A stretch of 64,000 nt of DNA from Pseudochelatococcus contaminans. Its GTDB lineage: Bacteria; Pseudomonadota; Alphaproteobacteria; Rhizobiales; Beijerinckiaceae. The stretch covers positions 62,001-126,000 of the forward strand of contig NZ_JACICC010000008.1 of the NCBI RefSeq assembly GCF_014195635.1. The letters are read 5' to 3'. Below are positions 50,680-58,921 of this stretch, one piece after another. Position 1 is the stretch's first letter. Each line of letters begins with the position of its first letter. The translations under genes were made by a program, and so were the position numbers. Below the pieces are notes generated by a model. It saw only the letters and a list, made by a program, of their open reading frames with translations. It did no database searches and was not told where the DNA came from.

Positions 50680-52017
50680 TTATGAACGATTTTCCAGCCT
50701 CTTTACTGCAAGCGCGTTCAACGCCTCACGCATGGACTCGTGCTCGACAAGTTCGATGGCCTCACCGATGAACGCCTGCAGCAGCAGCGCCTCGGCTTCG
50801 GCTGGCGGCAAGCCGCGTGCGCTGAGGTAGAATAACAGATCTTCGTCGAGTTCGCCGCAGGTTGCGCCGTGGGCGCACTGCACGTCATCGGCCCAGATTT
50901 CAAGCTCGGGCTTGTTATACATGGTTGCGCCGGGCGACACGAGCAACGCCGCCGACATCATCCGCCCATCCGTTTTCTGGGCGTCCTGACGCACGATGAT
51001 CTTGCCCTGGAATACGCCCGTGGCATCGCCATCGACGATGGTCTTGAACAGCTCGCGGCTCTCCCCGCCCGGTACGGCGTGGTCGAGCACCAGCGTCGTA
51101 TCGGCATGATCTTCGCCGCGAATCATCGTCACGCCGCCAATCGTGACCCGCGCGTTCTCACCCTGGCAGGCGATGAAGAGCTGATGGCGCGAGACTGCAC
51201 TGCCGGCAACAAGGTTGAACGACCGAAAATCGGCCTCCCCCCCGAGTAACGCCGTCAGCGTGGAAAGCGCAATCGCGCCCGCTCCTTCGGCATTGACACG
51301 CACATGCTCCACGCGGGCGCTATCGCCCAGCACGAACGCCACGAGGCTGTTCGGCTGTGCTGCGACGTGCCCCTCATGGGTTTCAGCGATGGTCAGCGCC
51401 GCATCCTTCTCAACCAGCACCAGCACGCGCGTCGCGGTGGCGAAAGGGGTATTCCCATGGTTGATGAAGCGCAGGTGCAGCACCTCGCCGATTTCATGCC
51501 CGGCAGCAACCTGCACGATAATGCCGTCATCGACAAAAGCCGTGTTCAGATCGATGAGAGCATTGCCGTTCGCAACCTCCACCTGATCGAGAGAGGCAAG
51601 CGCCGGGTGCGCCTCCGCGAGTGCTTTTGACAGCGGGACAACGCTGACGCCCTCCGGCAAGGTAGCCGCGTCTGCCAGATAACCGTTTACAAAGTCGATC
51701 CGCGCCGCTGGCACATCTGCCAGAACATGCGCCGATTTGCGCGCGGCATCGACGGTCGCGGCATCGGGGCGCGAGGCAGGCGCAGCGGCTTCATGCAAAA
51801 ATGCCCGCAGGTCGGTGTATTTCCATTCTTCCACCCGCCGGTTCGGCACGCCGACACGCTGGATGTCCTCCATGGCTTCCAGGCGGCGCACAACGGAACC
51901 GTCGCCATCCGGAAGGCGCGACCTGAAATCATCGAAGTGCTGCGCAAGCCGGGTATCGGCCGGAAAGTTCTGGGCGGCCGGACGCTCTGCGCTCTCTGTC
52001 GCTGGATTCGTCGTCAT
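50680..52017 (-). CDS. sufD: Fe-S assembly protein SufD
   Basis: Scaffold subunit of SufBC2D. 445 residues from MTTNPATESAERPAAQNFPA. The C-terminal beta-helix region has GVFQGKIIVRQDAQKTDGRM, CAHGATCGELDEDLLFYL and ARGLPPAEAEALLLQAF, the SufD signature. The start lies 4 nt after the sufC stop. Confidence 0.94.
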   Translation of the reverse strand: MTTNPATESAERPAAQNFPADTRLAQHFDDFRSRLPDGDGSVVRRLEAMEDIQRVGVPNRRVEEWKYTDLRAFLHEAAAPASRPDAATVDAARKSAHVLADVPAARIDFVNGYLADAATLPEGVSVVPLSKALAEAHPALASLDQVEVANGNALIDLNTAFVDDGIIVQVAAGHEIGEVLHLRFINHGNTPFATATRVLVLVEKDAALTIAETHEGHVAAQPNSLVAFVLGDSARVEHVRVNAEGAGAIALSTLTALLGGEADFRSFNLVAGSAVSRHQLFIACQGENARVTIGGVTMIRGEDHADTTLVLDHAVPGGESRELFKTIVDGDATGVFQGKIIVRQDAQKTDGRMMSAALLVSPGATMYNKPELEIWADDVQCAHGATCGELDEDLLFYLSARGLPPAEAEALLLQAFIGEAIELVEHESMREALNALAVKRLENRS

Positions 52018-52021
52018 GTCC

Positions 52022-52771
52022 TCACGCCGCCTCGGTGCTGTACTCGGCGTAGCCGCTGGCTTCGAGTTCCAGCGCAAGCTCCTTGCCACCGGAACGAACG
52101 ATACGGCCCTTCGACATCACATGCACCGTATCCGGCACGATATGATTGAGCAGCCGCTGGTAGTGGGTGATGACCAGAAACGCGCGCTTCTCGTCACGCA
52201 ATGCATTCACGCCTTCGGACACGATGCGCAATGCATCGATATCGAGACCGGAGTCCGTCTCGTCGAGAATGCAGAACTTGGGTTGCAGCAGCGCCATCTG
52301 GAGAATTTCCATGCGCTTCTTCTCGCCACCGGAGAAGCCCACGTTCAGCGCGCGCTTCAGCATCTCCTGATTGATTTCCAGCTTTTCCGCCGCACCCCTG
52401 ACGAGGCGAAGAAAGTCCGGTGTGGTCAGTTCCTCTTCCTCACGCGCCTTGCGCTGGGCGTTGAGGATCGCTTTCAGGAACGACATCGTGGCGACGCCGG
52501 GAATTTCCAGTGGATACTGGAACGCAAGGAACACACCCTTGCTCGCCCGCTCATAGGCCTCAAGCTCAAGGAGGTTCTCGCCGTCCAGCAGGATCTCGCC
52601 GTCGAGAACCTCATAATCTTCCTTGCCGGCAATGACATAGCTCAGCGTCGACTTGCCGGAGCCGTTCGGCCCCATGATGGCCGCGACCTCCCCGTCGGCG
52701 ACCGTCAGGTCGAGACCGTTGAGAATGCGGTTGCCCTCGATTTCAACCACAAGATTCTTGATTTCGATCAT
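52022..52771 (-). CDS. sufC: Fe-S assembly ATPase SufC
   Basis: ABC-type ATPase that powers the SufBCD scaffold. 249 residues from MIEIKNLVVEIEGNRILNGL. Walker A GPNGSGKST, signature FSGGEKKRMEI, and the Walker B CILDETDSGLDIDAL with its SufC-type aspartates are all present. The frame extends 35 codons upstream without homology. Lies between sufB (110 nt) and sufD (4 nt). Confidence 0.96.
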   Translation of the reverse strand: MIEIKNLVVEIEGNRILNGLDLTVADGEVAAIMGPNGSGKSTLSYVIAGKEDYEVLDGEILLDGENLLELEAYERASKGVFLAFQYPLEIPGVATMSFLKAILNAQRKAREEEELTTPDFLRLVRGAAEKLEINQEMLKRALNVGFSGGEKKRMEILQMALLQPKFCILDETDSGLDIDALRIVSEGVNALRDEKRAFLVITHYQRLLNHIVPDTVHVMSKGRIVRSGGKELALELEASGYAEYSTEAA

Positions 52772-52881
52772 TCTTATGTCCTTCAAATCCCGCCATGCTG
52801 GAACTTGCGGAAGTGTGCCCGTTCCGGGCGGTGCACACCTTCGGTCCAGCAGAACCGCACGCCGGCCAAACGGCAACCCGC

Positions 52882-54354
52882 TCAGCCGACCGATCCCTCC
52901 AGGCTGATCGAGATCAGCTTCTGCGCCTCCACGGCGAACTCCATCGGCAACTGCTGCAGCACGTCCTTGACGAAGCCGTTGACGATCAACGCGATCGCCT
53001 CTTCCTCATCGAGCCCCCGCTGGAGGCAATAGAACATCTGGTCATCCGAAATCTTCGATGTCGTTGCCTCGTGTTCAAAGATGGCGCTGGCGTTCTTCGA
53101 CTCGATATAGGGCACGGTATGCGCGCCGCAACGGTCACCGATCAGCAACGAATCGCAGTTGGTGAAATTGCGCGTGCCGGACGCCCGCCGATGCGCGGAA
53201 ACCAGCCCGCGGTAGGTATTCTCAGAGCGGCCTGCAGCGATGCCCTTGGAGATGATGCGGCTCGTCGTATTACGGCCGAGATGGATCATCTTGGTGCCGG
53301 AATCGACCTGCTGATACCCGTTCGAGATGGCGATGGAGTAGAACTCGCCCTGGGAGTTGTCGCCGCGCAGGATGCAGGAGGGATACTTCCACGTGATCGC
53401 CGATCCGGTTTCGACCTGCGTCCACGAAATCTTGGAATTCCGGCCCCGGCAATCGCCGCGCTTGGTGACGAAGTTGTAAACCCCGCCCTTGCCCTCGATA
53501 TCGCCCGGATACCAGTTCTGCACCGTGGAATATTTGATCTCGGCATCATCAAGCGCGATCAGCTCAACCACCGCAGCATGCAACTGGTTTTCGTCACGCG
53601 CGGGAGCGGTGCAACCTTCCAGATAGCTGACGTAGGAACCCTTGTCGGCGATGATCAGCGTGCGCTCAAACTGGCCCGTATTGCGCTCGTTGATGCGGAA
53701 ATACGTGGACAACTCCATCGGGCAACGCACGCCCTCCGGCACGTAGACGAACGAGCCATCGGTGAACACAGCCGAATTCAGCGTCGCAAAGTAATTGTCC
53801 GACACGGGTACAACGGTGCCGAGATACTTCTTCACAAGTTCGGGATATTCTCGGATCGCCTCGGAAATAGGGCAGAAGATCACGCCCGCCCTGCGCAGTT
53901 CTTCCTTGAACGTCGTCACCACGGACACCGAATCGAACACCGCGTCGACAGCCACCCGGCGTGACGGCTCGACACCGGCAAGAATCTCCTGCTCACGCAG
54001 GGGAATCCCCAGCTTTTCATAAGTCCGCAGAATTTCCGGATCGACTTCGTCGAGCGACTTGGGCGCGGCATTCTTCTTCGGAGCCGCATAATAATGCAGA
54101 TCCTGATAGTCGATGGGCGGATAGTTGACGCGCGCCCATGTCGGCTCACGCAAGGTCACCCAGCGCCGATAGGCGTCGAGGCGCCACTCGGTCATCCACT
54201 CCGGCTCGCCCTTCTTGGCGGAGATGAGGCGAACGATATCCTCGTTCAGCCCCTTTGGAGCCTTGTCGACCTCAAGCTCGGTCTCGAAACCGTATTTATA
54301 CTGATCCACGTCAAGCGTGCGGACACGCTCGATTGTTTCCTGCACCGCAGGCAT
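52882..54354 (-). CDS. sufB: Fe-S assembly protein SufB
   Basis: Main scaffold subunit on which the nascent cluster forms. 490 residues from [20 protein letters not shown]. Signatures [28 protein letters not shown]-like [14 protein letters not shown] and [20 protein letters not shown] are intact. The ATG at 54354 has AGGAGGG 7 nt upstream. It follows the first cysteine desulfurase with 69 nt. Confidence 0.96.
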   Translation of the reverse strand: MPAVQETIERVRTLDVDQYKYGFETELEVDKAPKGLNEDIVRLISAKKGEPEWMTEWRLDAYRRWVTLREPTWARVNYPPIDYQDLHYYAAPKKNAAPKSLDEVDPEILRTYEKLGIPLREQEILAGVEPSRRVAVDAVFDSVSVVTTFKEELRRAGVIFCPISEAIREYPELVKKYLGTVVPVSDNYFATLNSAVFTDGSFVYVPEGVRCPMELSTYFRINERNTGQFERTLIIADKGSYVSYLEGCTAPARDENQLHAAVVELIALDDAEIKYSTVQNWYPGDIEGKGGVYNFVTKRGDCRGRNSKISWTQVETGSAITWKYPSCILRGDNSQGEFYSIAISNGYQQVDSGTKMIHLGRNTTSRIISKGIAAGRSENTYRGLVSAHRRASGTRNFTNCDSLLIGDRCGAHTVPYIESKNASAIFEHEATTSKISDDQMFYCLQRGLDEEEAIALIVNGFVKDVLQQLPMEFAVEAQKLISISLEGSVG

Positions 54355-54423
54355 GGCACAACCCTCCTGTCGCGGTTTCAAGGACCGCTGGTTGGTATGG
54401 CGTCCGCCAAATATCCCAAAACG

Positions 54424-55644
54424 TCAGGCCGCACTGCGACCCTTCTGACGGGATATAAGCATACCAACGACCTTTTCCAAAGCCGTTCTAAAAGAATCAA
54501 GATCGGCATCGCCCGATGCGTGGCCGATACTGACCCGCAACGCGCCTTCCGCCACCTCCGGCGGCACGCCCATCGCCTCCAGAACATGCGAACGCTTCAC
54601 CTTGCCCGACGAGCAGGCCGAACCCGACGAAACCGCGAACCCGGCAAGATCGAGAGCCATCAGCAACGTCTCCGCCTTCAGCCCCGGAACGGCGAAAGCG
54701 CTTGTATTGCTGAGCCGTTCGACGTTGCTGCCGAAAATTTCGGCTTGCGGTATCGTGGCTTTCAGGTCCCGTTCGAATCTGTCGCGCGCGGCCTTCAAGC
54801 GCGCTGGATACGCGTTGATACGCGACATTGCAAGGGCTGCTGCCAAGCCAAAGCCTGCGATACCTGCCACGTTCTCCGTGCCGGCACGCCGGCCGCGCTC
54901 CTGCCCGCCGCCACGCACCAGCGGGTGGCCAAGTTCCACGCCGCCCGCGCCAAGCACAAGCGCCCCCACGCCCTGCGGCCCGCCAAGCTTGTGCGCCGAC
55001 AATGTCAGCATGTCGACGCCAAGCGCGCCGATATCGAGCGGCATCCGCCCCGCCGCCTGAATCGCATCGGTATGCATCACACCGCCAGCCACATGCACGG
55101 CGGCCGCGATCTCGGCGACGGGTTGCAGCACCCCGGTTTCGCTGTTGGCCATCTGCACGCTGACCAGCGCACACCCATCAGGCTCCGCTGCCGCCAAGGC
55201 GGTCAGGCGTTCACGCAACCAGTCCAGCCGCACGATGCCGTTGTCATCGACTGGCAGCCGCTCGATCCTATCAGCGGCAAATCCGCCACCGGCCAGCACG
55301 CTGGGATGTTCGGTCGCGCCGATAAGAAGCCGCGTCACTGCCCGCGCCTCGCCCGTCGCACAGCCGCCGATGGAGCATGCGCCGGATACGCGCACCAGAG
55401 GCGTCAGCGCCATGGCGTTGGCCTCCGAGCCGCTGGCGGTGAAGATGACATTCTCCGCACGCCCCCCGACGAGCGCCGCCACCTTGACGCGCGCATCCTC
55501 CACGCGCCCGCGCGCGGCCCGTCCTTCAGTATGGACCGACGAGGGATTGCCCGTCAGCGCCAACGCGGCGGACATCGCCTCCAGCACCTCCGGCAGCAAG
55601 GGCGCGGTGGCGTTGTAGTCCAGATAGATGCGTTCGCGTGTCAT
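54424..55644 (-). CDS. Cysteine desulfurase, IscS/NifS type
   Basis: Second desulfurase of the SUF operon. 406 residues. The N-terminal LDYNATAPLLPEV, PLP lysine in LSAHKLGGPQG, and persulfide Cys C344 on the long mobile loop SSGSACSSGKVKRSHVLEAM place it in group I (IscS-like), which can hand sulfur on without SufE. It heads iscS-sufB-sufC-sufD-sufS-sufT-sufA. The Rrf2/IscR regulator gene that often precedes this order is missing. Confidence 0.92.
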   Translation of the reverse strand: MTRERIYLDYNATAPLLPEVLEAMSAALALTGNPSSVHTEGRAARGRVEDARVKVAALVGGRAENVIFTASGSEANAMALTPLVRVSGACSIGGCATGEARAVTRLLIGATEHPSVLAGGGFAADRIERLPVDDNGIVRLDWLRERLTALAAAEPDGCALVSVQMANSETGVLQPVAEIAAAVHVAGGVMHTDAIQAAGRMPLDIGALGVDMLTLSAHKLGGPQGVGALVLGAGGVELGHPLVRGGGQERGRRAGTENVAGIAGFGLAAALAMSRINAYPARLKAARDRFERDLKATIPQAEIFGSNVERLSNTSAFAVPGLKAETLLMALDLAGFAVSSGSACSSGKVKRSHVLEAMGVPPEVAEGALRVSIGHASGDADLDSFRTALEKVVGMLISRQKGRSAA

Positions 55645-55937
55645 CCTGCTCCTGATACCCCGCGTGTTGCCGCTGCCACCCTGTCAAGCCTGCCAGCTTC
55701 GGCAATCGGCAGTGTTTGCGCAATATGCTTGCTTTTTCCCCCCCGTGCCATGTTAGAGAGGCCGCATGAAAGCTTGCCGCGTCTTATGCCAGAATGCTTC
55801 AGCCGGAACAATTCCGGCCGCCGCGACCGACCCTTCAGGATCGACGTGCGGCAGGGAGCGCTACGCCGGCATGAGACCCCGCAACCTGCGTTGTGCCAAC
55901 GCAGCCGACCCCATGTAAACCGCACGAATGGTGTTCG

Positions 55938-56600
55938 ATGCCCGAGATTATCTTTTCCGGCCCTTCCGGCCGTATTGAAGGCCGCTATCATCCTGCCAAG
56001 GATAAAGGCGCGCCGATAGCGCTTATTCTGCATCCGCACCCGCAGTTCGGCGGCACGATGAACAACCAGATCGTGTACAATCTCTACTACACGTTCGTAA
56101 ATCGCGGCTTTTCGGCCTTGCGCTTCAACTTTCGCGGCGTCGGGCGCTCCCAGGGCACGTTCGACCACGGGGCGGGCGAACTGTCCGATGCCGCCGCGGC
56201 ATTGGACTGGGTGCAGTCGGTCAACCCGGAAGCACGCAACTGCTGGATCGCAGGCGTATCCTTCGGGGCATGGATCGGCATGCAGTTGCTGATGCGCCGG
56301 CCCGAGGTCGAGGGCTTCCTGTCGATCGCGGCCATGGCCAACCGATACGATTTCTCGTTCCTCGCGCCATGCCCGTCATCCGGGTTGTTCATCCATGGCG
56401 AGCAGGATCGCGTTGCGCCCTTGCGTGAGGTGATCAGCGTCATCGAGAAGGTCAAGACGCAGAAGGGCATCCAGATCGAGCACGAGGTCATACCCGGCGC
56501 GAACCACTTCTTCGACGGACAGGTGGAGCCCCTGATTGCGACAGTGGATTCGTATCTCGATCGTCGCCTCGGCCCGGCGCCTGCAAAGGAAGCGGAATAG
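55938..56600 (+). CDS. Alpha/beta hydrolase
   Basis: 220-residue alpha/beta-hydrolase starting MPEIIFSGPSGRIEGRYHPA. The nucleophile elbow is GVSFGAWIG (Gly-x-Ser-x-Gly), preceded by LHPHPQFGGTMNNQ and FNFRGVGRSQG. The acid is in HGEQDRVAPL and the His in GANHFFDG. The family is often annotated as a dienelactone-hydrolase-like or CocE-like small hydrolase; the substrate is unknown. It is divergent from the SUF operon, a neighbourhood often seen in alphaproteobacteria. Confidence 0.88.
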   Translation: MPEIIFSGPSGRIEGRYHPAKDKGAPIALILHPHPQFGGTMNNQIVYNLYYTFVNRGFSALRFNFRGVGRSQGTFDHGAGELSDAAAALDWVQSVNPEARNCWIAGVSFGAWIGMQLLMRRPEVEGFLSIAAMANRYDFSFLAPCPSSGLFIHGEQDRVAPLREVISVIEKVKTQKGIQIEHEVIPGANHFFDGQVEPLIATVDSYLDRRLGPAPAKEAE

Positions 56601-56862
56601 CGCCTCCCTGCCTGGCCGGGACAGCGTAACTTCTGGCCGCCGCGTCAAGCGGTCTCGTTGCGGCGGGAGAGCCAAACTTCCGCTGCAACGTTTTTCGGTG
56701 CAAGTGTCAGGTCATTTCGCTTGACGGCGTCACATCTGCTGTCGCAAATAACGCCCGATATGACGCTGCGGGCCATAACCATTGGCCTGTAGCATGTTAA
56801 ACGACGAATATACCGCCCGCATATGGCATGATCCCACACAGCGGGCGGCGAGTGCAATCAAT
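56601..56862. other. Gene-free region with a GC-rich hairpin
   Basis: No credible ORF. At 56813-56820 and 56841-56848 the sequence CCGCCCGC pairs with GCGGGCGG across a 20-nt loop, ending 14 bases before the tRNA-Leu-like element. No T tract follows, so it does not look like a simple terminator. Confidence 0.4.
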
Positions 56863-56939
56863 GGCCGCTTGCCGAAACTGGTAGACGGAAGGCACTTAAA
56901 AAGTCTTTTTTCTACCATCCCACAAAAAAGTTCGCGGCC
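56863..56939 (+). pseudogene. Degenerate tRNA-Leu-like element
   Basis: The sequence GCCGAAACTGGTAGACGGA (56871-56889) closely resembles a tRNA-Leu D arm, and the following CTTAAAA (56894-56900) is a complete Leu(UAA) anticodon loop with no intron. The flanking AGGCA/AGTCT gives four of five stem pairs. GGCCGC (56863-56868) can pair with GCGGCC (56934-56939) as an acceptor-like stem, but no proper T arm or CCA end is seen. A competing hairpin TGGTAGA/TCTACCA (56879-56885 with 56911-56917) exists. It is best read as a decayed tRNA-Leu gene or a tRNA-like structure. Confidence 0.4.
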
Positions 56940-57058
56940 GAGAAAAGATAGGATAAGCAATGCATTAGGAGGCGTTGGCTTTCGAGGGTGAAAACGAACG
57001 ATTCGGCGCTAGGTGCAACATAGGTGCAGAGAGCTAGGGTTAGAATCGGCGGCAAAAG

Positions 57059-57357
57059 GCGGACGTGGCGAAATCGGTAGACGCAGCAGACTTTAGAATT
57101 GGAGTGCCCGCGGGGAAATCCGCGGAGTAGAACCGCTCAAAGTCGGGGAAAGCTAACGGGCACTGCCCTAAGCCAATCCCGAGCCAAGCCCCGTGAGGGG
57201 AAGGTGTAGAGACTGGACGGGCGGCGTCTAAAGCCTTCGGGCCATGGCGAAGGGACAGTCCAGACCACGAACGCCGAAAGGCGGCGGCGAAAGTCGAGGT
57301 GGTACGAAAATCTGCTTCTCTGTGAGAGTACGGGTTCGAGTCCCGTCGTCCGCACCA
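57059..57357 (+). tRNA. tRNA-Leu (UAA) interrupted by a group I intron
   Basis: Exons 57059-57093 and 57307-57357 join to an 86-nt class II tRNA with an encoded CCA. Acceptor stem GCGGACG/CGTCCGC; D arm GCGAAATCGGTAGACGC; anticodon stem GCAGA/TCTGC around CTTAAAA; variable arm CTC-TGT-GAG; T stem ACGGG/CCCGT with loop TTCGAGT. The intron splits the anticodon between U34 and A35, the same position as in cyanobacterial and plastid tRNA-Leu(UAA). Without splicing this tRNA cannot function. Confidence 0.93.
57094..57306 (+). ncRNA. Group I self-splicing intron in tRNA-Leu(UAA)
   Basis: 213 nt, no ORF, ends in the obligatory G (57306). P1 pairs 57090-57094 with 57101-57105, including the U57093-G57102 wobble at the 5' splice site. 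P2 is 57108-57114/57119-57125 with a GAAA loop. P3 is 57133-57138/57219-57224, and P4 is 57143-57147/57178-57182. P5 extension GGGC/GCCC is at 57158-57167. P6a CCCC/GGGG with a GTGA loop is at 57189-57200. P7 is 57211-57215/57256-57260, P8 is 57234-57239/57248-57253, and P9 is 57264-57268/57299-57303 with a GAAA-capped P9a. Core segments such as CCAATCCCGAGCCAAGCC and AAGGTGTAGAGACT resemble the cyanobacterial IC3 tRNA-Leu introns. Confidence 0.92.
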
Positions 57358-57388
57358 AAATCTACCAACACTTTCCAAGGTTGGGTCG

Positions 57389-57416
57389 AGGGTTCGAATT
57401 TCCTTCGCTCGCTCCA
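57389..57416 (+). other. tRNA 3'-end-like fragment
   Basis: GGGTTCGAATTTCC followed by a short stretch ending GCTCCA looks like a T loop, acceptor 3' strand and CCA end of a tRNA, 32 nt after the tRNA-Leu. The T stem does not pair well and no 5' part is present. It may be the remnant of a tRNA gene or of an integration site; chance is possible. Confidence 0.25.
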
Positions 57417-57612
57417 GTTTTCTCCAAAAAAATCAGCTTTTTAGAACATTCTCTTCGAGACATTTTTGCTACACGGGCTTTCCGGCCGGTCGTGGAAGCA
57501 CCATGTAAGCAGCGGAGAGGACATTGAGGGATATTGCAGCGTCCTATGGGCCGGTGTGTGCGGCTTGCACGGTGCTGGCATTGGTGGTCGGTTCGCGTGG
57601 ATATGGGAAGAG

Positions 57613-58839
57613 CTACGGCTTTTGCGTGTAGCGCGACGCCGCGGGAACAGAATAAAGTTCAACCTGCTCGGCGAAGCCTCTGAGATCGTGACGACCGACC
57701 GGGATCACCGTCCTCAAATCGAGAAGCGTCGCGAAACGCTTTGACATCAAAAGCGGGCAACCCGTCGAGCTGCACACACTCTGAATGCGGCTTACAAGAT
57801 TAACATCCCGACCGATCAGGGTGAAATCCAGCCGGTGACCGGACCCGATATTGCCGTATCCGGCCTCGCCGTAATGTAGAGCAATGCCAGCATCGAGGTC
57901 AGCATCGGGTGCTGTAAAACGGGCCAAGCTGTCCAAGGCGCCCAAAGCGCCCCGTAGGGCAGCGGAGCAGGATGCAGCGCTGCTCTCGTGATGAAAAAAG
58001 GCGAGCACCGCGTCGCCCATGAACTTGATTACCTCACCTCCTTCTCGCGTGATCGCCGGCAAGATTCGGTCGAAATACGAATCGAGCAATTCGAGCACAC
58101 GAGACCCCGGCAATCTGTTGGATAGATCCGTAAAGCCGCGCAAATCGCACAGCAGCAATGCAGCCTCGAAGGCTTCGATTTCGCCGCGACGTATGTGACC
58201 GGCCATGACCCGTCGTGCCGTCGTCGCTCCGACATATGTGTTCAGCAGGGTCAGTTCTGCCCTTCTGAGCGTGCGTAGTTCGCAGGCGTTTCGCAATGCC
58301 GGTATTATCCGCTCCAGCACCGCTCGCACACTCGACGTAAAGCCGCTGGCTCGTGTCGTGGAGAAAGATGCGGCGCTTACGAGACCGTCGGCCCCGCATA
58401 GCGGCACAAAAATAAACTCCTTCAAACCTCGGCCGCGGTAGAGGTCCGTATGAACCCAAGTAGGCTCGACGGAACCGTGGAGGCGTACTGTCAGCGCCTC
58501 GCGCGTGTTCATGACGCGTCGAAGCGGGCTGTCCGAGAACCCAGGCGTAGTTTCAATGCCTCGCTCCCTATCGAGCACCTCAACGGATTCTCCCGGCGAC
58601 CATGCCACGCTACGCCCGAGGTACTCGGGATGAAGGGTTCGGAAGTGGAGCGTGAGCCTGTCGAGCGGCAATCCAGCGGCGCACAAGCATTGCCCCAGCC
58701 CCTCCGCCAGCGTCGCTTCGTCAAGATCATAGCATTCATCCCCCGCGAGCCATTCGATTAATTCGACGGCCACTGTTGGATCAACGGGATCGCCAGCGAC
58801 CTCCGACGGTGATTTTCGTGTCGTCCGCTCTTCGGTCAT
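57613..58839 (-). CDS. Class III adenylate/guanylate cyclase
   Basis: 408-residue soluble protein. The N-terminal part (about 30-200) resembles a GAF-like sensor domain (FIFVPLCGADGLVSAASFST). The C-terminal part is a class III cyclase catalytic domain. The metal-binding aspartates are in LLCDLRGFTDLSNRL and KFMGDAVLAFF, and the Lys of EVIKFMGD and the LIGRDVNLVSRIQ segment are catalytic or structural. Similar proteins in alphaproteobacteria are annotated as adenylate cyclases. It makes a cyclic nucleotide from ATP or GTP, which cannot be told apart here. First gene after the tRNA-Leu, on the opposite strand. Confidence 0.88.
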   Translation of the reverse strand: MTEERTTRKSPSEVAGDPVDPTVAVELIEWLAGDECYDLDEATLAEGLGQCLCAAGLPLDRLTLHFRTLHPEYLGRSVAWSPGESVEVLDRERGIETTPGFSDSPLRRVMNTREALTVRLHGSVEPTWVHTDLYRGRGLKEFIFVPLCGADGLVSAASFSTTRASGFTSSVRAVLERIIPALRNACELRTLRRAELTLLNTYVGATTARRVMAGHIRRGEIEAFEAALLLCDLRGFTDLSNRLPGSRVLELLDSYFDRILPAITREGGEVIKFMGDAVLAFFHHESSAASCSAALRGALGALDSLARFTAPDADLDAGIALHYGEAGYGNIGSGHRLDFTLIGRDVNLVSRIQSVCSSTGCPLLMSKRFATLLDLRTVIPVGRHDLRGFAEQVELYSVPAASRYTQKP

Positions 58840-58921
58840 TATTTTTCTTTCGTTCTGGGCTGCCGCGAGCTACGGCGCCCTCTTCGGATCTCCTCTCAAG
58901 TCCGCGTCGCAGTGCCTTCGT

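Noticed and set aside
49492..53032. Long plus-strand ORFs (397 and 431 residues) opposite sufS, sufD and sufC
   Set aside because: No homology or start context; explained by codon bias of the minus-strand genes.
54094..56019. 641-residue plus-strand ORF over sufB, the cysteine desulfurase and the region before the hydrolase
   Set aside because: Arg/His/Ala/Pro-rich antisense frame of GC-rich genes with no domain; the minus-strand genes are unmistakable.
56863..56939. A second functional tRNA-Leu
   Set aside because: No T arm, no CCA end, a poorly formed acceptor and a competing hairpin; kept only as a degenerate element.
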